From Cyanophora paradoxa (Eukaryota > Glaucocystophyceae > Cyanophorales > Cyanophoraceae): 64,000 nt of DNA. Made by a program: the position numbers and the translations under genes. Under the pieces are notes generated by a model, which was given only the letters and a program-made list of their open reading frames with translations, made no database searches and was not told the origin of the DNA. Location of the stretch: the NCBI GenBank assembly GCA_004431415.1, contig QPMI01000484.1:62001-126000 (forward strand), read 5' to 3'. Below, in pieces: positions 55,000 through 64,000 of the stretch. The number at the start of each line of letters is the position of its first letter. Positions within the stretch are counted from its first letter, which is position 1.

Positions 55000-56591
55000 G
55001 GCTTCGGATCAAGGTTCAAGGTGAAGCGAAGCGATTATGCCGGAGCGGAGACAGGAGGAGGGAAACGCGATATATGCTAGAAATGTGCTATAGCTACGGA
55101 AATTAAAGCGCGCACGGGTCGGTGAGGTCCTCGAGGAGCCTCTCGTGGAGGCCGGCCTTGACGAGCGCGCGGCAGCCGCCGGCGGCGCGGCAGACCCCCG
55201 CCACGCAGCGGTAGACCGCCTGGTGCGCCTCCACGTCGTCCCGCAGCCGCTCCTGCGGAGGAGGTAGGATGAAGGGGAGGAGGAGGCATCGGGTGCAGAT
55301 GGATTGGATTAGGATAGTGGCTTGGGTAGATTCGAGCTCGGAGAGGCGGGATGAAAGGCTCAGGGCCTCGGGATGAGCTAGGGGAGGCGGGACGAATCGA
55401 GCGCGCACGAGGATGCTGAACATGTCCTGGACGCTCCACACCGCCCGCACTGCCTCCGCCGGCTTGGCTGCGGCGCGGGGACGGATCAGTTGTTTTCGGC
55501 GCAGCGATCGAATTCGTTCGAGGGGGTACGAGGTACGGGCGCACCGTTCTCAGCGTTGGAGAGCAGCGCGGAGATGCAGAGGAGGGCGCGCACTCGCGCC
55601 TCGGGGTCCGCCCCGCGCGCCGTCTGCGGCGCCGGCGCCGGCAGCCCTTCAGATTTGAAAACATTTGATCGCCTTGAAATTTGATCTTAGAGGTCTTCCT
55701 CTCGAGCAGGAGGGACGCACGGCGGCGGTAACGAGGAAGACGAGCACAGCCTTGTCGCCCGCCGCCTCCGCCCGCGCCGGCGCGCCTTCCCGAATTCAAA
55801 TTTGAATGAATTTGATCCGAGCAACGGGAGGGCGGAGAGGAACGCGGAGACAGCGCACTGGAGGCTAGGAGCCGAGCGAGGTCGTCCAGGGGCTTGAACG
55901 TGTCCGCCGGGCCGCTCGCGTTCTGAAGGACGCCGAGGAGGTGGTGCACCTCCGCGCGCCGCTCCGTGCCGCGCGACCGGACGCTCTCCCCTGCGCGTAC
56001 GCGGCGCGGCGCGTTTGCGGCGAGCTTGAGCTATGAGCGGAGCGCCGCGCACCTTCTTCGGGGGCGGGCGCCGCGAGGAATGAGACCCGGGAGCTGGCCG
56101 AGGCGCCGGAGCCGCCGGCCGCGACTTCTTTGAACTGGGCCCACGCCTTCGCGGCCATTGCCGTGATCTCGTTCTTGGGGACGACCAGCGCGCTCGCCGC
56201 GTTTCTGGCCCGCCGCTCCGTCTTGATGAAGTCCTCCGCCTGCGGGCGGGCGCGTTGCGTCGACGTCGGCGGCACGTCGATCGGCGGCCGCGGTGGGTCG
56301 CGACGAGCGGGGCGTGGGCGGCGGTGGGAGGGAGCGGGCCCGCCGCGTCTCGCGCACCGCATGTTCAGGCTCCTTCTCGTGCGTGCGCCGCGTCTCGAGC
56401 AGGTACGCCTCGTAACGTCGTGTGATGGCCCCGATGCTGCCCTCTGCGTCCCGCTCCTTCGCCAGCCGCTGGCGGAGCGCATTCAGGTCGGTCGCTCCTT
56501 TGAACGCGCGGGGGTCGTTCGCGGCCAGCGTCGTCGGGCCGCCGCCGCGAGCGCCCCCTTGCGCTCCGGGGGTCGAGCCGCTCGCCCCCAT
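51333..56591 (-). CDS. Armadillo/HEAT-like repeat protein with myristoylation-type N-terminus and Gln-rich tail
   Basis: ATG 56,591 gives MGASGSTPGAQGG, fitting the N-myristoylation pattern (Gly2, Ser6). Exons then read FKGATDLNALRQRLAKERDA, EDFIKTERRARNAASALVVP, AEVHHLLGVLQNASGPADTF, VWSVQDMFSILV, QAVYRCVAGVCRAAGGCRAL, LRMAVNYPIDEVRLNGATAV, EAERAAVGALCSLCGEERVQ, PRLIEAVKVGPAGRSFREAA, AQEALSAIYPYALQGATDDP and HKKQQRILDALRATALEDRK. Pairs of hydrophobic helices in roughly 40-residue units look like armadillo/HEAT repeats. The last exon (52,526-51,333) is Ser/Pro-rich with a poly-Gln/His stretch (51,845-51,880) and several RSxSxS-type pieces (LQRSRSHSIL, VRRSHSYGAL) that could be phosphosites; it ends ESEADPRRFRRQF. 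Several introns share one sequence module. A membrane-attached scaffold is a reasonable inference; no named family is recognised. Confidence 0.65.
52555..52583. repeat. Poly-G run
   Basis: Twenty-nine consecutive G in an intron of the armadillo-like gene. Confidence 0.95.
52815..53975 (-). repeat. Shared intron module in four introns, with a 33-bp tandem array
   Basis: The word TCTATC...TTCTTTCTTCTAGG followed by YGCTTATGAGA occurs in introns at 52,815-52,870, 52,990-53,085, 53,178-53,240 and 53,850-53,975. In the last it is a tandem array with a 33-base period (starts 53,859, 53,892, 53,925, 53,958). On the coding (minus) strand the module lies just after donors GTATG, GTAAG, GTCCG or GTGCG. 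Confidence 0.85.
54580..54860 (-). repeat. Duplicated acceptor and exon-end copies in an intron of the armadillo-like gene
   Basis: CACCTTAGGATCGAAGTTAG, an acceptor region on the coding strand, occurs at 54,585 and 54,696. CGCACGAGAGCCAGGGAGGG, an exon end with donor, occurs at 54,749 and 54,834. Between them are TTTAG-rich repeats. Confidence 0.9.
54962..54998. repeat. Poly-G run
   Basis: Thirty-seven consecutive G in an intron, the longest homopolymer in the window. Confidence 0.95.
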
Positions 56592-56868
56592 CGCCCGAGC
56601 TGGCGCCCCGGATCCCCGCTACCGCATCAGCAGCTCATGCCAGCGAGCGCTGGGTGCATCCTCGCCGCTGGCTGCCGCTCTTCAAGCGAGTCGATCCGGG
56701 AGCGGAACCGGCCAGCTAGCTACCCCTAGCTCGGCTATGTGCACTTGATGCAGCCGAGCTGCCGCGTGAGCAGGAGAGCGCAAACCTGGGCCGGCGTGAG
56801 CTTTGCAGGCTTCGCAGCCGAAACGCGATACCCGGGCCCTGAAGCGGACCACTAGCTTTAGCGGCACG
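56592..56868. promoter_or_regulatory. Divergent promoter region
   Basis: 277 bp between the head-to-head start codons of the armadillo-like gene (minus) and the TRAF-type gene (plus). No clear TATA box or other element. Confidence 0.45.
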
Positions 56869-58401
56869 ATGGGCCTGCTGCGCGAGATCTTCGTCGACCC
56901 CGCCGCTCTCGCGTTCGCCATCTGCGACGTTTGCAAGGACGTCCTGGATGACCCGGTGCGCTGCATGCCGGCCAGGATCCTGCGGCTCGCATTGCGCGCC
57001 GCTCACTTCCCGCCCCGCAGGTCAGCGTGAGCTGCGAGCTCGAGCACCCCTTCTGCAGGGTTTGCGCCGAGGCCGCTCTCAGCGCCGCCGGCGAAGCCCA
57101 CTTCTGCCCAACGTACGCGCGGTCCGCCCTGTCCGCGGCTGTCCACCATTCCAACGCGCGTTCCCAGGTGCAAGGCGGAGATCGCGGCCGACAGGACCCG
57201 TCCGGAGAAGGCGCTGCGCCGGGCGATTGGAACGCATTCAACCTAGTACGTCCCCCGCGCGCGCCGATCCTTTGCCTTCGTCGTTTCTCATCACCGGCGG
57301 AGCGCAGCTGCAAGAACAAGGACGACGGCTGCGACTGGACGGGGCCGCTCGCCGACCGCGGCACGCACGTCGAGTCGTGCCCGCTCTCGCGCGGGCACTG
57401 CCGCGGCTGCGACGCCGCGATGCCCCTCGTCGACCTCGCGGTGCCCGCTGCGCGCTCGTTCGTGCGCGAATTCGAAACCCCGCGCGACGCTCGCGCGCGG
57501 ATCAAATTAGATCCACGAGGCGGAGTGCAAGCTGGTCCCGCGGCCCTGCAGCAACTCCGACATCGGCTGCCGCGAGCTCGTCTCCTCCGCCAACGCCGAG
57601 CAGCACCTTGGTGCGCGCGCGCGGGCCGCCCTGCTCTCTAAAGCCGCGCGTGAGCTTCCTGAGCCGCGCGCGCGCAGCGGAGTGCAGAAGGCGCTGAGGG
57701 GAGCGGCTGCTGGCGGCCGAGTCGGAGGCGGAGCGCGAAAGGGAGCGCGCCGAGCTCGAGCGGGCCCGCACGGTGCGCGGAAGCTTAGCGACCTTTATAG
57801 CGCCCGCGCCGCCTCACTCACTCGCGCTTGCGCTCGGCGTGCAGGCGCAGTCCGTATCGTTCCGCGTCGTGTACCCCGGTTACCAGGAGGCCGTGAAGGC
57901 GCTGAGGGAGGCGGGGCACGGCCCCGGCAGCCCCGGCGCCGTCCTCACCGCCCGCCCGGAGAACACGCACCCCCAGGGCCTCCCCTGGCGCGCCGCGCTC
58001 ATTCCGCGCCAAGACCCTCGCTCACGTACGAGTGCAGGAGCCTGGACATTTACCCCCTGGGCAAGATCGGCCTGGATCGCGATTCTCTGGCCGTGGAGCT
58101 CAAGCACGCGCCGGCTGCAGCGGCTGCAGCGGCGGCCGGCGGCGGTCCCCCAGCGGCCGTCAAGGCCTGCTTTAGCGTGACGCTCCTGAGCGGGAGCCAG
58201 GGGCGGCCGGGCGGCGCCAGGCACCAGCACCACTTCCAGTACCCCGCCGTGGAGTTCGGGGCCGGCTCCGGGTCCGGGGCGCCCCCGGCCTCCTGCTTCC
58301 CCCTCGGGAAGCTGCAGGCGATCGCGAACCCGGCGACGGGGATCCTCCAGAACGGGGCCCTCCACCTCTTCGTAGCCGTCTGGCCCGAGCCGCCCGCGTG
58401 A
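56869..58401 (+). CDS. TRAF-type RING E3 ubiquitin ligase-like protein
   Basis: Probable ubiquitin ligase or signalling adaptor. ATG 56,869 (MGLLREIFVDPAALAFAICD). The RING finger is complete across three exons: CDVCKDVLDDPV, then VSCELEHPFCRVCAEAAL (57,026) and CPT joined to CKAEI (57,113/57,168), with all eight zinc ligands in C3HC4 order. Two TRAF-type zinc fingers follow: CKNKDDGCDWTGPLADRGTH with ESCPLSRGHCRGCD (57,303-57,440) and HEAECKLVPRPCSNSDIGCR (57,515-57,605). After a charged helix the C-terminal exons (57,843-58,401) look like a MATH/TRAF-C domain: LDIYPLGKIGLDRDSLAVEL, KACFSVTLLSG, SCFPLGKLQAIANPATGIL and GALHLFVAVWPEPPA. Introns are GTGCG-type. The stop TGA at 58,399 is itself the first half of a TGACGTCA palindrome that begins the downstream tandem repeat. 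Confidence 0.82.
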
Positions 58402-58700
58402 CGTCACCGGGCGGCTCGCCGGGCGAGGGCGTGCAGGGCCGGGGCGCGGCTCCCTTTCCCTTCCCCCTGCCACCCGGCCGCCCGCGTGACGGGCGCCGGG
58501 CGGCTCGGCGGGCGGGGCGGGGGCGCGGCCCCCACTCCCTTCCCCCTGCCACCCGGCCGCCCGCGTGACGTCACCGGGCGGCTCGCCGGGCGGGGCGGGG
58601 GCGCGGCCCCACTCCCTTCCCCCTGCCACCCGGCCCCCCGTGACGTCACCGGGCGGCTCGCCGGGCGAGGCAGGGGCGCGGCTCCGATTCCGTTCCCCCC
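58398..58700. repeat. GC-rich tandem repeat carrying CRE palindromes
   Basis: Four copies of a 75-89 bp unit. Each has GTGACGTCACCGGGCGGCTC (or a variant), GGGGCGCGGC, and CTTCCCCCTGCCACCCGGCC. TGACGTCA, the consensus cAMP-response element, is intact at 58,399, 58,566 and 58,641 and lost in the copy at 58,487. It lies in the 3' flank of the TRAF-type gene. Confidence 0.9.
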
Positions 58701-58877
58701 GCCCTTCCGCCTTCGAGCTCACGAAAAATACTCGCCCCCACCTCCCCGCCCCACCCCCACCCACCACTACCACCCCTTCCATCGAGCCCCAACCCCCGGC
58801 CCCCAATCACCCCGGCGGCTGCCCCGCCGTCCGCCGCGCGTGCCGTGCAGCTTTACAGCGACCCCCCCCCCCCCCCA

Positions 58878-58914
<37 letters not shown>

Positions 58915-59513
58915 CGGCTCATCATCTCTCCGGTCTCCCTCGAGCACTCTCACGAACATCCACCCCACCCCACCCACCCCCCACCCCCCACCCCCGCCCC
59001 CCACCCCACCCATCCCCCACCCCCACCCCGCCCCCCACCCCTCCCCCCATGGCCACCCCCTCCCCCTTTCCATCCACGCCCGATCGTGAGCCGCCCGCTT
59101 GACACTCGCCGGGCTGTGGCTCCTCCCAACTCAACCCGCGCCCACCACGGGCGCTTCGTTCCGTAATTTACCCCCCACTCCACCCCGCACCGGCCGGAAT
59201 TCGACCCTTTGAGAGCACAGCCGCCGCGCACATAGATTGCGATTGGCTGATTTATTGAAGTTCGAAACAGGAAATAAAAGACAATCAATGCGCAAGCTTA
59301 AGGTCGAATTTAATTATGCAACGAGTACATCACTCTCATTTACTGCCTGCAGCTGTCAACATTACATCTCTAGATATCCTAGGCCTGAATCCATGCATAT
59401 GGCGGAATCGAAATCGAAATCGAATTCGAAAGATGTATGCATATGCGAGGAAGGGGGGGGGGGGGGGGGGGGGGCGATCGCGATCGCCGCGTTTAAAGCG
59501 GAGTGCAGTCGGC
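58701..59513. other. Convergent 3' region with C-rich satellite-like DNA
   Basis: Poly-C runs at 58,862-58,876 and 58,883-58,910 and CCCCACCC-type repeats to about 59,060. After that comes AT-richer sequence and a poly-G run at 59,453-59,474. No gene is supported. Confidence 0.5.
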
Positions 59514-62500
59514 TCACATTCCGAGCGCGAAGGCGGCGGCCGCGGCGAGGAACGCGGCGAGGGCGGCGAGGAGCGGGCTCGCCTGCTGCGCCGCCGCCGC
59601 TCCCATCGCGGGCCAGTACGGCACGCTCGACGTCGACCCCGCCGTGGACGCTGGCGGGGAAGTTAGAGAGCGCGTTAACGTTGCGGCCTCGGGCCCCGGG
59701 GTGCGGGGGACGGGGGGGGAGGGGCCGCGGGTGGCCGCGGGCGCACGGGCGAGGGCGCGGGAGATGGTGGAGGCGGTGACGTTGAAGCCGGGGATGTCGA
59801 GGCCCCCCGAGGCGGCCAGCGTCCGCAGCTGCGCCTCGATCGCCGCCAGCGACTTGGACGCTGCATGCGCACCCGCATCCGCCACCCGGCCCCGCGATCA
59901 GGCCCCAGCCCGGGAATTCGAAGGGGAGATGGGAGGGGGAGGCGGGGCGCGGACCGGCGGTGCTCCCGCCGAGCGCTTCGGTGATAAGGGTGGTGATCTC
60001 GAGGGAGGTCGCCCGCAGGCCGCGCCGCCGCGAGTTCTTCTCCTTCACGTCCGTCACGAAGATGCGGTCCTTGTCGACCGGCGGCGGCGGGTTGCTCAGC
60101 ACGTCCGCCACGCCCTTAATGTAGTTCTCCTGCGCAGCCCGGTTGAGGCACTGCAGCCGCCGCAAGCGCGCGTGGCGCCTGCAGCTGGCGCCGCCCTGTC
60201 TGGATCCGGAGACTCGCCTCGGTTTCCTCGTCGAAGTTCTCGGCGGTGGCGTTCTTGCCGCCGGGGAGCTCGAAGAGCGTGACGACGAACTCGACGGCGT
60301 TGACGCCCGGCGCCACGTTCGGCGCCGGCGTCCCCTTCGGCTTCGACGCTGCCGCGCGCCGCGGGGATCAGCCGTGGCGCGCGGCGCTCGCACCCAGCGG
60401 GGCGGGCGGCCGTAAGCGGGCTCACTCGGGGTCGGAGCCACCGGGGTCGGAGCCACCGGGGTGGGAGCGCCGCCGCCGGCACTGGCGCCGGCGCCGCCCG
60501 GAGGCGAGGGCGAGGGGCTCGCGATCGGGCTCGGCGAGGGGGTCCCGCTGGGGGACGGCGAGGGGGACGGGGCGGCTTGGACGCAGCGGCCGGCCGTGGG
60601 CGTCGGGAAGTTGCCCGTGGCGAAGAGCGTGAAGAGGGCGGGGCCGACGCTCGCGGCGGAGGCGAAGGTCGTCACGTTGACGGAGACCGTGTGCTTGCCC
60701 CGCGCCGACGCGGGGAGCGCGATTTGCTCCACGACGTTGAGGTTGTCAGGCCCCTGCGCGCGATGAAGGCCGGTCGCAAAAGCTGTGAGAGACTGCATGC
60801 AGCTGTAAATAAAAATCGACCACGATCCAAATGCACCGTCAAGCCGTTGGGGTAGTACTTCTTGCCGGTGCCCAGTTCCTGATCGCGATGGAGGGAAGAG
60901 GGATTATATATATTACGTGCAAGTTCGCGAAAGCTCAAGGGAGCTAGATGATTAGAGGGCGGACCACAACGGAGAGGTCCATGTTGTTGACGAGGGTCAG
61001 AGAGGCGCCGACCTCTGCGGCGGGGTCCAGGTAGACCTGCACCGCGCATCCGTATACAACAGCGTCGGGGATTGATCGCGATCAGCACTCGCGCGCCGAT
61101 GGCGACGAGCTCGAGCGCACGAGGGTGGTGCGGAAGGGGGCGGCGCCTCCGTCCTGCCCCGTCAAGTCGACGCAGAACTCGAAGGCGGCCCCGAGGTTCG
61201 CCGCTGTCACGTTCTTTTCGTGGAACCACATCCTGCGGTCGAGGGTGTAACCGTGCCATTAATATTGACGCACGACAGCTCGTAATCACAACTCGCGATC
61301 GCGAGTTCGAACGCACGAGAAGTTGGAGTCGGCGAAGCGCAGCGAGTGCGCCACGGTGGGCTGCCCCCATCCCTGATACCTGGTGCGCTGCACTTCAGCT
61401 CGCCCCCTCGCAGAGCCCGATGCGCGCCGGGCGCACTTGTCGGGCTTCTCGGTCTGCAGCGGGATTTTCACGAAGTTCGGCTCGCCGTCGGTGACAGCGC
61501 CGCCGAGCATGCGCGCCCCGTTCGTCAGGACCGCGCGGATCAGCGTGCTCGAAGGCGAAAATCCGTTCGAGGCCGTCTGCATGCACAGAGGCTTTGGTTA
61601 ACGTTGTCTGTACATCGAAGCTGGGCCGAACATATGCTAGAAGATGGTTCTAAAACTCGAACCTTGGAGCCCGTTGGGTAATATCTGATGCGGTGCGAGA
61701 TCATGATCATGATCGATATCATGATCATAAATATGATGCTTTGAACGCATGCGCATCACGCACCCCTCAACGAAATACTGGCGAACAAGAGTGGCAAGCC
61801 CCGCCATCTGCAATAAATTCCAAGGAGATTCGATCATGATCACGCCCAGCAACCCCAAACCGTTGAACTACCGTAGCACGCGCGCCCTGTCTATCCGAAA
61901 ATGCTCACCGCCGGGGTTGCCATCGACGTGCCGTGAATCGCCAGTAGAGCCGGCTTGACGCCTGGCGTGCCCGGGCCATCTGAAGCACGTTGCAAGAATG
62001 AGTCCGGATGCATCATGGCATTGCGCGCAACGTAAACACAAATCCGCCGCGCACATGCTGAGCACTGGTTCGACCTGCAACGTAAACGAAACAACGATTA
62101 GAATGAAGTCGACAGAAGTGCGACTCGACGTGCGATTGGAAGGGGCCGGCGAGCTTGAGATCGATATCTAGACGCACGTCCAGTTTTTGTCCGCGTTCGC
62201 CGAAACGATCTTGAAGCCCGGAGCCTGCGTGGGCGCACGCGCAACGCCCTCACGCGCGCGCGCCTGATCGAGCCGAGGAAATAGATGCGGACCACCAGAT
62301 CCGGCTGCGCGCATATGCATGATCAAAACTTTGGATTCGATGAAGACAAGGCCCGGGATCGGAATGGAAGGCTCGATCGTGTTCAATGAAATTGCGAACC
62401 TTGATGCGCCCATCGTGAGCAGGACCGCGAGATGAGAATGCTGCACCGGAAAACTATCAGTGCCACAAGTACACCCACAAACAAGAACAATTTAATCCTA

Positions 62501-62656
62501 GATCTTCATCCTGAGCAAATGCCAAGCTGCAGATTGTGCTGCAGGACATTTCGGCGACAGCGAGTTCGCGCACAGGCCATGTTGCTCTGGTTGTAAGCGC
62601 TTGTGTCAATGCGATCCCCGCAACAGCGGGCTACCCGCCAGTGCGTAAGTTTCCAT

Positions 62657-62695
<39 letters not shown>

Positions 62696-64000
62696 CAAAT
62701 GCATTGCACACCCTCTTGCCATCCCCTCGGAGTGAGGTCCGAACAGTCCACGCCCGAAGTTACGCATGCCGTGTCTGCTCAAACGTAGTAAGCTCAAAAG
62801 GCTGAGAATCAACAAATTGGTGGGCAAGGATCAGAGGCCGTACAGTATTCTTCGTCGAACTTGCCGAGGGTCTTCCAAGCTTCCACGGAGTTGTGAGAAG
62901 CGCCGACCGCGATGCAGTTCTTGCACGTTGCCGGCTGCCGGCACCACACAAAAGAAATTAGGCGTGCTCGTGTTCATTCGAATTCATACTATGATATTCC
63001 CGCTCGGCGCGGCGAGAGTGAACTCATTGTAATCTTAAGCTCGCGCATGCGCACGGCTGCGAGAGTGCCCTCGGCGGCGCCCCGTCTCCCTGCAGTGCGA
63101 GCGTAAATGAGCGAAAAGAGGTCGTACGCGTGTTTGGAGCAGGGTCGCACGTTGTTCCCGGCCGCGATGAGCACCAGGAAGTCCTGCAAGTACGCGGGAT
63201 TGAGCGCCCAGCGGGCCATCCAACGATAACGCTCCAGAACTTTCGCAGAAAGCTCAATCCAAGCAATGTCTAATGCACCTGCCTGCTGAACGAGAAAGCA
63301 TCGACATTCTTCGAATCGACGCTGTAGCGGTTACAGCTGTACACAGTTAGCGCGGTGTGAGATTGTATTGCTTGTACCAGCATCATCGCGAGGAGCAAAG
63401 CGTACGCACCTGGTTTGCTCGGGGAATGATGGGGCGCAACCATACTGCAATGAAAAATGTCAGACGAGAATTGAGAGGTTCGGTCCAAGACCTAAAATCG
63501 AGTCGGTCACCGAATTCGTGTGAACGCGTGCCCCGAGCTGCCGCGGCCGGTCAACGTTGCGGAATGTTATCACGGGCCGGAGATTCCTGCGAGCCCAGCT
63601 GCAGAGTTCGGTTTCACCTCGTATGCGGGCTGGAACAGGTCGAACAAGCTATCGGGGGTTGCCATGCCGCCAGCTTTAGAGAGAATGCCAAGGTGCTGCA
63701 ACAGACGGCGTCATCAGCCATAATCGATATCAGGCGTATACAAGGCAGCCCCAAACGGCAATGGCGATCCAAGATCGATATTTTTCTCGAAGCGCTGGCG
63801 ATCCATGATCGATCGCGAATTCAAGCGGATCGGACCTGGAAGAAGAGCTGCGCCTCGTACGCGATCCCGTTGTACTTGGACATCTGAGGGCGCGCGCGGA
63901 TCGCGCTCAGCACACCCGGCGTCCGCCGCTGGCCATGGCGCCCTGGACGGGCCCGCCGTGCACCTCCGCGGCCTCCGTCGCGTTCGCCCAGTCGGTCGGG
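59514..64000 (-). CDS. Subtilisin-family (S8) serine protease, secreted/surface-anchored (5' partial)
   Basis: Enters at the right edge; the catalytic Asp and the signal peptide lie outside. Read right to left: a His-region candidate EVHGGPVQGAMASGG (63,940) followed by MSKYNGIAYEAQLFFQ; the oxyanion region YLQDFLVLIAAGNN (63,190); PATCKNCIAVGASHNSVEAW (62,920); FSSRGPAHDGRIK (62,430) spliced to PDLV and APGFKIVSANADK; and the catalytic Ser in HGTSMATPA (61,925), then MAGLATLVRQYFVEG. The C-terminal half matches the beta-sandwich of KP-43-like proteases: GWGQPTVAHSLRFADSNF, DPAAEVGASLTLVNNMDLSV, KKYYPNGLTVHLD and GPDNLNVVEQIALPASARGK. A Pro/Ser/Thr linker (SPSPSPSGTPSPSP), a further domain (IFVTDVKEKNSRRRGLRATS) and a final hydrophobic tail (PLLAALAAFLAAAAAFALGM, stop 59,514) follow, the last fitting a GPI or membrane anchor. 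Introns split nearly every motif. Confidence 0.85.
62657..62690. repeat. Poly-G run
   Basis: Thirty-four consecutive G within an intron of the S8 protease gene, between the exons for PATCKNC and FSSRGP. Confidence 0.95.

Noticed and set aside
58701-59060. CCCCACCC tract as a telomere or centromere satellite
   Set aside because: Irregular spacing and no repeating unit longer than a few bases; treated as low-complexity DNA.
61697-61745. GATCATGATC palindromic cluster as an origin or regulatory site
   Set aside because: It is a short ATCATG/GATC simple repeat inside a protease intron; nothing else supports a function.

Overview
The window is nuclear DNA from a very GC-rich, intron-rich unicellular eukaryote, most likely a microalga or related protist (a stramenopile or haptophyte fits best, but the sequence alone does not settle it). 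The genes are split by many short spliceosomal introns that usually begin GTGCG and end CGCAG. Several exon joins can be proved because only the spliced reading restores a family motif: CHDLDHP in the phosphodiesterase, YDLWGDTVN in the cyclase, FSSRGP and DGRIKPDLVAPG in the subtilase, PVDVVR in the carrier. Almost every long open frame opposite a gene is a GC-bias shadow.

Layout. 1-5,069 (-): Gag-like part of a retroelement with two zinc knuckles in different frames, running off the left edge. 5,070-7,118: no gene seen; a C-run and a CA repeat. 7,119-8,807 (-): histidine-phosphatase family enzyme, head-to-head with 8,984-17,509 (+): soluble adenylyl cyclase (ADCY10-like) with two cyclase domains and a P-loop NTPase. 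18,247-22,707 (-): leucine-rich-repeat protein with a long low-complexity tail. 23,847-24,164 (-): small Pcc1 (KEOPS) gene. 24,191-24,511 (+): small secreted-type ORF. 24,651-38,038 (+): giant receptor fusing an extracellular Cache-like sensor, two membrane segments, HAMP, PAS, a class III cyclase and a class I phosphodiesterase. 38,625-41,700 (-): coiled-coil, Ser/Pro/Ala-rich protein. 41,791-42,808 (+): possible SRPBCC-like organelle protein. 43,055-47,165 (-): AP2-like protein with a huge Ala/Pro repeat and a C-terminal SUMO-interaction-like motif. 48,390-51,095 (+): mitochondrial carrier with four EF-hands at its C-terminus. 51,333-56,591 (-): armadillo/HEAT-like protein with a myristoylation-type N-terminus. 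56,869-58,401 (+): TRAF-type RING protein. 58,398-58,700: tandem repeat with CRE palindromes. 59,514-64,000 (-): secreted subtilisin-family (S8) protease, cut by the right edge.

How the genes relate. Coding strand alternates almost perfectly, giving head-to-head pairs with short shared promoters and tail-to-tail pairs with short 3' spacers. Two genes make cAMP and one of these also carries a phosphodiesterase, so cAMP signalling is the clearest shared theme; the other genes are not evidently one pathway. The most striking items are the single-chain Cache-HAMP-PAS-cyclase-phosphodiesterase receptor, the carrier with EF-hands at the 'wrong' end, and introns that contain repeated copies of their own neighbouring splice junctions or a shared module, which look like recent intron growth or intron birth.
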